Below are positions 1 through 5,832 of a DNA stretch of 9,966 nt, piece after piece (positions within the stretch are counted from its first letter, which is position 1; every line of letters begins with the position of its first letter). The notes below the pieces were generated by a model. That model was not told where the DNA came from. It ran no database searches and saw only the letters and a list, made by a program, of their open reading frames with translations. Where the stretch lies: positions 1 through 9,966 of the forward strand of contig JAQGKH010000149.1 of NCBI GenBank assembly GCA_028290225.1, in the 5' to 3' direction. The stretch is from Devosia sp. (GTDB lineage Bacteria > Pseudomonadota > Alphaproteobacteria > Rhizobiales > Devosiaceae). The position numbers and the translations under genes are program-made.

Positions 1-32
1 CAGTAAAACTGCGTAGACGACACCGCACCGTG

Positions 33-61
33 CCGTTCGCCGGCCCGGGTTACCGTTCGCC
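33..61 (+). repeat. Short direct repeat upstream of the Sel1 gene
   Basis: CCGTTCGCC occurs at 33-41 and again at 53-61, 20 bp apart. It lies just before the Sel1 gene and could be part of its control region or chance in GC-rich DNA. The promoter itself is not visible and is probably left of the window. Confidence 0.3.
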
Positions 62-94
62 AACGGCTTGGCCGTCAAACAAGGCTGCACGCCC

Positions 95-1843
95 ATGCTC
101 CCCCTCTTGCCCCCATTCGCCCGTTCCAACACCGGGTCAAGGCGCCTGCTGGCCGGCCTGGTTACCGGTTTGCTGCTGGGCAGCAGCGCTATTGCCTCGG
201 CGCAGCAAGCCCCACCACCCCCATCTGTTGCTCCCACCGCGCCAGGCCTCAGCGCCCCCGATAGCGCGCCGCCTCCACCATTGCCTGCGGCCGAGGTGCC
301 GCCGGTGGCCCAAGCCCCGGCCGCCCCCGCTTCCGTGCCGGAACTGATCACCCAGGTCGAAGCCGGCGATATCGAGGCGCTGCTGCCCCTGGCTCTGGCT
401 TATCGCTCCGGCACCGGGGTGGAGCAGGATTTGAACCGTGCTGCCGAGCTGTTCACCCAGGCGGCGCAAGCCGACGTAGAAGGGGCCGATGCCGCTCTGG
501 TGGGTCTGGGTTACACCATCAAGGCCGGCAATGGCGTGCCAGCCGATCCCGTGCGCGCCAGCCAGATTTTTCAGTCGGCCGTCGATGCGGGGGTCGCTGA
601 AGCCTTGCTGCCCCTGGGCTTTGCCTACCGCTCCGGCGAAGGCGTCGAGCAGGATCTGAACCGCGCTGCCGATCTGTTCACCGAGGCGGCCCAGGCCGGC
701 ATCGAAGGGGCGGGCGGCGCTCTGGTCGGGCTTGGCTATGCCTTCAACTCGGGCAATGGCGCCCCGCAGGACCCGGCCCGCGCCACGCAGCTGTTCGAAG
801 CGGCCGTGGCCGCCGACATCCCCGAAGCCCTGCTGCCGCTTGGCTTTGCTTATCGCTCCGGCACGGGGGTCGAGCCCGATATCGATCGTGCCATTGAACT
901 TTTCACCGCTGCGCTCGATGCCGGCATTGCCGATGCCGGCGGCGCCCTGGTCGGCCTTGGTTATGCCTTCAACTCCGGCACCGGCGTGCCGCAGGATCGG
1001 GCCCGGGCAGTCGGCATTTTCCAGGCTGCCCTGGATGCTGGGGTCAACGACGCCCTGCTGCCACTCGGCTTTGCTTATCGCTCCGGCAATGGCGTTGAGC
1101 AGGACGTCGATCGCGCGATTGCGCTGTTCACGCAGGCTCTTGAGGCCGGCGTCGAAGGCGCTGGCGGAGCCTTGGTGGGTGTAGGTTATGCGCTCAATTC
1201 GGGCGAAGGCGTGCCCGAGGACCCCGAGCGCGCCGTGGCCATTTTCAACCTGGCCCGCCAAGCCGGCGCACCGGAAGCCCTGTTGCCGCTGGGCTTTGCT
1301 TACCGCTCCGGCAAAGGCGTCGAGCAGGATGTGGATCGCGCCATCGAACTTTTTGTGGAAGCGAGCAGGCAGGGCGTCGAGGGCGCGAGCGGCGCCTTGG
1401 TGGGCCTGGGCTATGCCTTCAATTCCGGCAATGGCCTGCCCAGGGATCCCGCCCGCGCGGTTGAAATCTTCAAGACGGCGCTGGATGCAGGGGCCATGGA
1501 GGCCTTGGTGCCGCTTGGCTTTGCCTATCGTTCCGGCAATGGCGTCCGCGCCGATTCGAAAACGGCCATCGATTATTTCCGGCGCGCTGCGGCGCAGGGC
1601 ATGGAGGGCGGCGGCACCGGTCTGCGGTTCGTTGATGCCAATGCCTATGTCAGCCTGTTGCAGGAAGAACTGATCGCGCGAGACCTGTTGAGCGGCACCC
1701 CAGACGGTCGCGCCAATCAGCGCACCATCCGGGCCTTTCTCCAGTTCTGCCGTCAGGCCGGCATCGAGCGCGTGTGCCAGAAGGGCCCGCTCGATCCTGA
1801 TGCCATCGAAGCCGTGATCAAGGAACTCGCGGGCGACGCCTGA
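95..1843 (+). CDS. Secreted Sel1-repeat (TPR-like) protein with Pro-rich linker and C-terminal PG-binding-like segment
   Basis: Predicted exported protein of 582 residues. Residues 1-36 form a signal peptide: a twin-Arg n-region (SRRLLAG), a hydrophobic core and a likely ASA-QQ cleavage site. A Pro/Ala-rich linker follows to about residue 85. Residues 95-508 hold eleven Sel1-type helical units arranged as 75-residue doublets (motifs LLPLGFAYRSGxGVEQD and ALVGLGYAFNSGNGxPxDPxRA). The C-terminal 70 residues, with a DGRANQRTIRAFLQFC core and two cysteines 12 apart, resemble a divergent peptidoglycan-binding fold; this is weak. Sel1 proteins are scaffolds for protein contacts, as in ExoR or AlgK, but nothing here fixes a partner. 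I chose the ATG at 95 because AAGG at 81-84 precedes it and it heads a clean signal peptide. A TTG at 68 would add 9 residues and has no evident ribosome site. The gene converges on the heptose operon. Confidence 0.88.
   Translation: MLPLLPPFARSNTGSRRLLAGLVTGLLLGSSAIASAQQAPPPPSVAPTAPGLSAPDSAPPPPLPAAEVPPVAQAPAAPASVPELITQVEAGDIEALLPLALAYRSGTGVEQDLNRAAELFTQAAQADVEGADAALVGLGYTIKAGNGVPADPVRASQIFQSAVDAGVAEALLPLGFAYRSGEGVEQDLNRAADLFTEAAQAGIEGAGGALVGLGYAFNSGNGAPQDPARATQLFEAAVAADIPEALLPLGFAYRSGTGVEPDIDRAIELFTAALDAGIADAGGALVGLGYAFNSGTGVPQDRARAVGIFQAALDAGVNDALLPLGFAYRSGNGVEQDVDRAIALFTQALEAGVEGAGGALVGVGYALNSGEGVPEDPERAVAIFNLARQAGAPEALLPLGFAYRSGKGVEQDVDRAIELFVEASRQGVEGASGALVGLGYAFNSGNGLPRDPARAVEIFKTALDAGAMEALVPLGFAYRSGNGVRADSKTAIDYFRRAAAQGMEGGGTGLRFVDANAYVSLLQEELIARDLLSGTPDGRANQRTIRAFLQFCRQAGIERVCQKGPLDPDAIEAVIKELAGDA
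377..1618 (+). repeat. Tandem 225-bp coding repeats (Sel1 doublets), 5.5 copies
   Basis: Copies begin at 377, 602, 827, 1052, 1277 and 1502, so the period is exactly 225 bp (75 codons) with no insertion or deletion. Each copy encodes a 39-residue unit followed by a 36-residue unit; the sixth copy has only the first. The strongest shared DNA stretch encodes GFAYRSG. Copies differ mostly at third codon positions and in the helix faces, so the array looks old and selected rather than freshly duplicated. Confidence 0.9.
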
Positions 1844-1870
1844 TCTGGCCCACGCCACCCACTCAATGTC

Positions 1871-1891
1871 ATCCCGGCCTTGAGCCGGGAT
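1871..1891. repeat. Dispersed intergenic palindrome between convergent genes
   Basis: A perfect 8-bp stem (ATCCCGGC at 1871-1878, GCCGGGAT at 1884-1891) encloses the loop CTTGA. It is followed by GGATCCATCCTGAGATCTC, which contains the 8-bp palindrome GAGATCTC at 1899-1906. I recall this kind of stem and flank as a high-copy intergenic repeat in several alphaproteobacteria. It lies 28 bp past the Sel1 stop and 72 bp past the stop of the minus-strand operon, so it could act as a bidirectional 3' hairpin. There is no U-run, so intrinsic termination is not supported on its own. Confidence 0.65.
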
Positions 1892-1962
1892 CCATCCTGA
1901 GATCTCGTGATCAACCCGGCGGAACCCAGTGTGACCCCGCTCCCAAGCCGATCACTGGCCCG

Positions 1963-3579
1963 CTAACCCCTATGCAGCACGCCGCCTCGGATGGTGAACT
2001 CCGCTGCCGTCGTCACCACCGCGTTCGTGCCTTCATCCGCAACAAACACGCTGGCAAAGCCAGCCGGCACAGTTCCGTCGTCAGCGACAAGGATGGTGGC
2101 CGAAGCGCTCACGCCTGTGTCGGCCTCCTGGTCCCCCGTAACGATCCGCACCTGCCGCCCCAACCGCCGCAACTGCCAGCGCAACAGGCGGGCAAACACC
2201 TCCGCGGCCCAGCCCGAAACCGTTACGGATTGGCCCGCAACGGCACTTGCCAATTCCCGCGCCGGCCCGATCAGGTGTTGGTGGGTGAGGATCAGTTCGG
2301 CGGCCTCCGCCAGGTCGGCGCACATGAAATCGGGCTCGAGCGGCAGGATGCCGTCCTGCGCGCCAAAGCCGGTCCGCACCCCGATCGTGCACACGCCGGC
2401 CGCTTCACCAGCCCCAAAATCGGGCGTCCGGTCACCGACAATGAACGAGCGTCCCAGATCGATGTTGAACTGCGCGGCGGCCTGCAGCAGCAGGCCGGGC
2501 GCCGGCTTGCGGCAATCGCACGCGATCTTGAGTTCTGGCCGCTCCCCGACGAACCCGCCCTGCGGATGATGCGGGCAGACATAATAGCCATGCACATAGG
2601 CGTGCTCCGCCCCCAGCAGCGCATCCACGCGCTTATGGGCATCGGCAACATCCGCCTCGCTCAGGAACCCCTTGGCAATACCCGGCTGGTTGGTCGCGAC
2701 AACTGCCAGAAAATCGGAGCGGATGATGCGGCCCACGCCATCGGCGCTGCCGGGCAGGAGGGCGACCCCATCTTGCTTGACCGCGTCGCCGCGCTCTTCG
2801 ATCAACACGCCATCACGGTCGAGAAACACCGCCTGCTGGGCAAAGCCGATATTGCGGCGGGCGACCTTGCCCTTGATCACATCCGCTTCCACGGCGCTGC
2901 GCCTGCCGGGCGTGCCGACATCCTTGGCATATTCGGGCGTGTTGTAGCCGGCGAGCGGCTCGCTTGCGGCGAGCATGCGCGGGAAAATGTCGAGGCCGAA
3001 ATCGGCAAACTGCCCCGCCATGATGAAATCGGCGCAGCGGCGTTGCAGCAGGTAGATGCCGGCATTGACGAGGTTCGGCACCAGCCGCTCCGGCTCGCGT
3101 GTCTTGGTGTGAAACGCCGTCACCCGCCCGCTGGCATCGGTTTCCACCACATCGCTGTCGAATGGATGATCGTTGGGGTGGACCACCAGCGTCGCCACCA
3201 CCCCATGCGCCGCATGAAACTGCGCCACCCGCGCCAGGTCGATATCGAAGATGATATCGCCATAAAGCACGAAGAAGTTCTCGTCGAGCAGCGCTTCGGC
3301 TTGTTTGAGCGATCCGGCGGTGCCCAGGGGAGCGCTTTCGCGCTGATAGGTGATCTGCAAGCCAAACCGCTGCCCATCGCCGATTTCGGCGGCGAGTTCT
3401 TCGCCCAGATGCCCGGTCAGGATCAGCACCCGCTTGATCCCATAGCGCTGCGCCACAGCCAGTTGGTGCTCCAGCAGTGGCTTGCCGGCAAGCTCCACCA
3501 GCGCCTTGGGTCGACGCTCCGCTAAGGCACCCAATCGGGTGCCCTTGCCGCCGGCGAGAATAACCGCTTGTTCGATCAT
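1963..3579 (-). CDS. Fused sugar-1-phosphate nucleotidyltransferase (HddC-like) and heptose bisphosphatase (GmhB-like)
   Basis: A 538-residue bifunctional enzyme. Residues 1-235 are a GT-A nucleotidyltransferase: LAGGKGTRL at 8-16, PKAL at 24-27, metal-binding GD at 107-108, NAGIYLL at 172-178. Residues 240-432 are a HAD histidinol-phosphatase/GmhB domain: nucleophile motif DRDG (D244, D246), TNQPG at 296-300, zinc motif C335-x-H337 with C354-x-C356, RKP at 357-359 and GDRTPD at 382-387. All expected catalytic residues are present. The known reactions are removal of the 7-phosphate from heptose 1,7-bisphosphate and coupling of heptose 1-phosphate to a nucleotide; GDP versus ADP cannot be read from the sequence. 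Residues 433-538 match no family I recognise. The ATG at 3579 overlaps the upstream TGA by one base (TGATG), implying translational coupling. A TTG one codon earlier is possible but less likely. Confidence 0.88.
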   Translation of the reverse strand: MIEQAVILAGGKGTRLGALAERRPKALVELAGKPLLEHQLAVAQRYGIKRVLILTGHLGEELAAEIGDGQRFGLQITYQRESAPLGTAGSLKQAEALLDENFFVLYGDIIFDIDLARVAQFHAAHGVVATLVVHPNDHPFDSDVVETDASGRVTAFHTKTREPERLVPNLVNAGIYLLQRRCADFIMAGQFADFGLDIFPRMLAASEPLAGYNTPEYAKDVGTPGRRSAVEADVIKGKVARRNIGFAQQAVFLDRDGVLIEERGDAVKQDGVALLPGSADGVGRIIRSDFLAVVATNQPGIAKGFLSEADVADAHKRVDALLGAEHAYVHGYYVCPHHPQGGFVGERPELKIACDCRKPAPGLLLQAAAQFNIDLGRSFIVGDRTPDFGAGEAAGVCTIGVRTGFGAQDGILPLEPDFMCADLAEAAELILTHQHLIGPARELASAVAGQSVTVSGWAAEVFARLLRWQLRRLGRQVRIVTGDQEADTGVSASATILVADDGTVPAGFASVFVADEGTNAVVTTAAEFTIRGGVLHRG

Positions 3580-4202
3580 CAAAAGTTACGTTGCCCGATC
3601 AGCGCTTCGGGCATCAAGGACAGCCGGATGAACTGCGCCAGGGCATGCAGCAGCGATTGGTGCAGGTCTTCGACCACGCCGTAGTTCTGGGAGTCCACAT
3701 GCAGGTTGACATCGGCGAGCCCGGCCGAGCGGCCACCCGAAAACCCGGTCAGCGCGATGCTTGCCGCCCCGTTGTCCCTGGCCCATTGCACCGCCCGCAC
3801 GATATTCTCCGAATTGCCCGAGGAACTGATCGTGATCAGCAGATCCCCCTTGCGCCCAAAGCCTTCGAGCTGGTGCGAGAAGGTGTCGGCATAGCTCATA
3901 TCATTGCTGATGGCGGTGAGAATCTCGGCGCCGCCCGCCAGTGACTGGATGCGGGGGCGCAACTGGTTATCGGTACGCATGCCCTTGGCCATGTCGCAGA
4001 CCAGGTGATTGGCGACCGCCGCCGACCCGCCATTGCCGCACAAAAACAGCGTCCCATCGCGATCAAGGCAGTCGCGCATGGCGCCTTGCGCCCTCTCCAA
4101 CGCCTCGCGGGAGACGCTTTGGGCCGCCCGCGCCATTTCGGCGGCATAGCCATCGAAGAACTCGGCCATGCCGGTTACCCGGCGCGCTGGAAAGCGGATC
4201 AA
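3579..4202 (-). CDS. gmhA: SIS-domain phosphoheptose isomerase (GmhA-like)
   Basis: 207 residues, close to the usual GmhA length. GmhA converts sedoheptulose 7-phosphate to D-glycero-D-manno-heptose 7-phosphate in the cytosol, the first step to activated heptose. The SIS fold shows the phosphate-binding GNGGS at 56-60 and SSSGNS at 126-131. By my alignment with E. coli GmhA, zinc ligands H61, E65, Q172 and H180 correspond to H66, D70, E178 and H186, so two of the four are conservatively changed. The same fold is used by DiaA, but the fused GmhB/nucleotidyltransferase partner directly downstream supports a heptose role. The start is TTG at 4202: AAGGAG lies 7 bases upstream (4215-4210), whereas the internal ATG at 4169 has no comparable site and would remove 11 residues. 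It is the first gene of a two-gene minus-strand operon. Confidence 0.85.
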   Translation of the reverse strand: MIRFPARRVTGMAEFFDGYAAEMARAAQSVSREALERAQGAMRDCLDRDGTLFLCGNGGSAAVANHLVCDMAKGMRTDNQLRPRIQSLAGGAEILTAISNDMSYADTFSHQLEGFGRKGDLLITISSSGNSENIVRAVQWARDNGAASIALTGFSGGRSAGLADVNLHVDSQNYGVVEDLHQSLLHALAQFIRLSLMPEALIGQRNF

Positions 4203-4209
4203 CGGCGTT

Positions 4210-4215
4210 CTCCTT
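4210..4215 (-). promoter_or_regulatory. Strong Shine-Dalgarno that fixes the TTG start of the gmhA-like gene
   Basis: Read on the minus strand, AAGGAG is followed by the 7-base spacer AACGCCG and then TTG. This is near-ideal spacing and decides the start codon in favour of TTG over the internal ATG 33 bases downstream. Confidence 0.8.
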
Positions 4216-4229
4216 GGAATGCAGATATG

Positions 4230-4243
4230 AATAACGTGTTATT
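4230..4243. promoter_or_regulatory. Perfect inverted repeat at the predicted start of the heptose operon
   Basis: AATAAC and GTTATT are exact reverse complements around a GT centre. It lies in an AT-rich patch of an otherwise GC-rich region, 28 bp before the TTG start and over the predicted transcription start. This is a good position for a repressor operator, but no regulator is encoded nearby. Confidence 0.45.
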
Positions 4244-4247
4244 ACCT

Positions 4248-4276
4248 ACGATATTCCTCGGATAGATTTATGTCAC
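4248..4276 (-). promoter_or_regulatory. Candidate sigma-70 promoter of the gmhA-like operon
   Basis: On the minus strand, GTGACA at 4276-4271 (5 of 6 to TTGACA) and TATCGT at 4253-4248 (4 of 6 to TATAAT) are 17 bp apart. The predicted start near 4241 gives a leader of about 40 nt ahead of the TTG codon. This is prediction by eye only. Confidence 0.4.
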
Positions 4277-4591
4277 CAACCCCGAGCCGCAGAACCGCGA
4301 TCTTGGTTACTGCCGGTGGTGAATAACGAGGAAGCAGAACCAAAGGCCCGGCGGCTGTTCTGGCGCATGAGCCGCAGCCGTCTCACACATCGCCGAGAAG
4401 ACGCGCCGAGCCACACCAGAAAAATTATGGGCGTGAAAACAACGCGGCGCTGCGATGCACCTCGCCATTCAAGTTGCTGCTGCGCTGATGCTGATTGTTG
4501 CTTGGCGGTAGTCCATGACGACTGTGTGCAATTTTATCTATTAACCTGTGGAGTTAGCGATCTTGCCGGTAACAGCTTGATCGCAAGCCTA

Positions 4592-4608
4592 TTAACGTCT
4601 TGGTAACC
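4592..4608 (+). promoter_or_regulatory. CtrA-like box upstream of the protease gene
   Basis: TTAA at 4592-4595, seven bases, then GTAACC at 4603-4608. The CtrA consensus is TTAA-N7-TTAA, so seven of eight fixed positions match. It ends 48 bp before the ATG at 4657. The alternative TTG start at 4600 lies inside this box, which further favours the ATG. Confidence 0.35.
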
Positions 4609-4656
4609 TTCACGGGCGGCAGCGGTGCCGTGCTGGCGAAGGGCGGAGACGCAGCA

Positions 4657-5202
4657 ATGGACCATCACGCGAGCGGCACTGGGAAAATTGCGGAGGCGCT
4701 GCGATCCTTGTTGCTGGCCGGCCTGGCACTCGGCATGCTGCAATCAGCGGCGCTCGCTGAATCCGCCCCCGTGCCCACTGGCTTTCAGTTCCTCTGCATG
4801 GATCACCCCAGGGAATGCCGAGGCGGCGGCGCCAGCTCAGTCCAGGTCACCCCGCAATTGCTGTCGCTGCTCAATGAGGTCAACAAATCGGTCAATGCCA
4901 GCATCAAGCCGGCGCCGTTCGAGCCCATCGACATCTGGTCGCTCAATGTGAGCCAGGGTGACTGCGAGGATTACGTGCTGGCCAAGCGCCGCGCGCTCAT
5001 CCGCCGCGGCGTCCCGGCCAGTGCCCTCAGCATTGTGTATGCGCTGCGCAATGGTGGCGGTCACGCCATCCTTGCCCTCCATACCAACGAAGCGACGCTG
5101 GCGCTCGACAACATGAGCTCGCGCATCAAGCCGCTCAATCGCACCGGGTACAAGGTGGTATCGATGTCCGGGCCCGATCCGCGCGTCTGGTATCGGCCTT
5201 GA
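4657..5202 (+). CDS. Periplasmic BTLCP-type transglutaminase-like cysteine protease (LapG family)
   Basis: 181 residues. A signal peptide spans about 1-35, with a likely cut after ALA or just downstream. The bacterial transglutaminase-like cysteine protease family (DUF920) is recognisable from IDIWS at 91-95, GDCEDY at 101-106, GGHAIL at 134-139 and LDN at 150-152, giving a complete Cys103-His136-Asp151 triad. Asp102 and Glu104 flank the Cys, as do the calcium-binding residues of LapG. LapG cleaves large surface adhesins in the periplasm under LapD and c-di-GMP control; many alphaproteobacterial members have no known substrate, and neither LapD nor an adhesin is visible here. The ATG at 4657 has GGAG eight bases upstream. 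A TTG at 4600 would add 19 residues ahead of the signal peptide and is unlikely. Confidence 0.87.
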   Translation: MDHHASGTGKIAEALRSLLLAGLALGMLQSAALAESAPVPTGFQFLCMDHPRECRGGGASSVQVTPQLLSLLNEVNKSVNASIKPAPFEPIDIWSLNVSQGDCEDYVLAKRRALIRRGVPASALSIVYALRNGGGHAILALHTNEATLALDNMSSRIKPLNRTGYKVVSMSGPDPRVWYRP

Positions 5203-5232
5203 AGCTCGCCTCGCCCCCGAGCGGGCCCGAAT

Positions 5233-5250
5233 CGTTCATAATCCGTTCAT
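5233..5250 (+). promoter_or_regulatory. Pho-box-like direct repeat, with TTGACG downstream
   Basis: CGTTCAT occurs at 5233-5239 and 5244-5250, an 11-bp spacing and so one helical turn. The PhoB box is two CTGTCAT repeats at the same pitch; each copy here matches at five of seven positions, including the TCAT core. A -35-like TTGACG follows at 5263-5268, but no good -10 is seen 16-18 bp later, which would fit an activator-dependent promoter. It sits about 110 bp before the small secreted protein gene. Confidence 0.35.
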
Positions 5251-5359
5251 CATAATGGCAACTTGACGGCGCTCGTATGCGCAAGATGCCTCCGGCGGCC
5301 CTTGCTTTAAAGCCATTTTTACTCGCGTCGCCGATCTTGGCCAAAGACCGGAGACCACC

Positions 5360-5758
5360 ATGAAACGCAACAACATCAACAAGCTTGCAGCCGCCATTGC
5401 TGCCTCGGCGCTGGTCGGCGCGACCGTTGTGCCGAGCTTCTCCTATGACGTTGACCCCGCCATGTTCCTGGACCTGGTCGAGCAGCAGGTTGCTGCCGAT
5501 CAGACCCAAACCGCCCAAGCACTTGTTCAACGCCTTCAATCCTTTGGCGTGCGCACCATCATGATCGGCGACATCGAGGTCACCCTGGCCGAACTGCTCG
5601 CCATCCTGCTCGATCCCACCCCGGAATCGCGCGCCGCCATCGCCGATCTTGCCGCCGCAGCCCGTACCGGCAATATTGCCTTTGTGACCGCCAACCGCAC
5701 GCTGCGCTCCGTCGACTCCGCCCAGTTCGACAGCTTCCCCGTGGGTTCCGCCGGCTAG
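5360..5758 (+). CDS. Small secreted protein of unknown function
   Basis: 132 residues that I do not recognise. An N-terminal KRNNINK stretch and a hydrophobic Ala/Val segment (residues 9-25) form a signal peptide, with a likely cut near SFS-YD at 28-29, leaving about 104 mature residues. The rest has no membrane segment and no cysteine. It looks helical, with an acidic first part (DVDPAMFLDLVEQQ) and a second part (GDIEVTLAELLAILLDPTPESRAAIADLAAAA) typical of an amphipathic helix pair. GGAG at 5350-5353 precedes the ATG by six bases. The gene appears to stand alone: 157 bp from the protease and 74 bp from the glycosyltransferase, each gap carrying its own candidate control signals. Confidence 0.75.
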   Translation: MKRNNINKLAAAIAASALVGATVVPSFSYDVDPAMFLDLVEQQVAADQTQTAQALVQRLQSFGVRTIMIGDIEVTLAELLAILLDPTPESRAAIADLAAAARTGNIAFVTANRTLRSVDSAQFDSFPVGSAG

Positions 5759-5759
5759 G

Positions 5760-5776
5760 TTAACGCTGGAGTAACC
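5760..5776 (+). promoter_or_regulatory. CtrA-like box upstream of the glycosyltransferase gene
   Basis: TTAA at 5760-5763, seven bases, then GTAACC at 5771-5776. It has the same TTAACG...GTAACC layout as the box at 4592-4608. A CATAAT at 5776-5781 (5 of 6 to TATAAT) would place a transcript start near 5788, right at the base of the hairpin that follows. Confidence 0.38.
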
Positions 5777-5788
5777 ATAATCTCCTAT

Positions 5789-5824
5789 CCTTCCGCAAGT
5801 TCGGCCCCCGAATTCCGCGGAAGG
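5789..5824 (+). promoter_or_regulatory. Hairpin covering the Shine-Dalgarno of the glycosyltransferase gene
   Basis: CCTTCCGC at 5789-5796 pairs perfectly with GCGGAAGG at 5817-5824. Inside it, TTCGG at 5800-5804 pairs with CCGAA at 5808-5812 around a CCC loop, extended by one G-U and one A-U pair. The 3' arm contains the entire GGAAGG ribosome site (5819-5824), eight bases before the GTG start at 5833. Folding in the mRNA would hide the ribosome site, so translation could be temperature-, ligand- or protein-controlled, or helped by ribosomes from upstream. Confidence 0.6.
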
Positions 5825-5832
5825 TTCACGAC

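Larger units (their letters stand above)
4203..4656. other. 454-bp divergent intergenic region
   Basis: It separates the minus-strand heptose operon from the plus-strand protease gene. The left third is AT-rich and holds the operon's Shine-Dalgarno, palindrome and candidate promoter. The right end holds a CtrA-like box at 4592-4608 and the protease ribosome site (GGAG at 4645-4648). In 4280-4590 I see no convincing gene, tRNA or structured RNA. A 96-codon plus-strand frame at 4316-4606 starts with GTG, lacks a ribosome site and has an odd Cys/Arg-rich composition, so I do not call it. Confidence 0.6.

Noticed and set aside
137..1858. A 573-codon antisense frame spanning the whole Sel1 gene
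   Set aside because: Its internal periodicity is only the shadow of the 225-bp repeats, and high GC keeps stops rare. The sense frame has a signal peptide and clear Sel1 motifs.
1972..3525. A 517-codon plus-strand frame opposite the nucleotidyltransferase-phosphatase gene
   Set aside because: No recognisable motif, and composition typical of antisense GC-rich DNA. The minus strand carries complete catalytic motifs and a coupled start.
3579..4202. Assignment of the SIS protein as DiaA (replication initiation factor)
   Set aside because: The fold fits, but the coupled heptose phosphatase/nucleotidyltransferase gene and the retained histidine ligands favour a GmhA-like isomerase.
4541..4557. 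A possible third CtrA-like box, TTAACC followed by TTAG
   Set aside because: The spacing between half-sites is nine bases, not seven, and the second half is imperfect.
4316..4606. A 96-codon Cys/Arg-rich plus-strand frame in the long intergenic region
   Set aside because: GTG start without a ribosome site, non-coding-like composition and overlap with the CtrA-like box. Read as control region.
5204..5221. GCTCG...CGAGC as a terminator after the protease gene
   Set aside because: Only a 5-bp stem with a 9-base loop and no U-run, which is easily chance in this composition.
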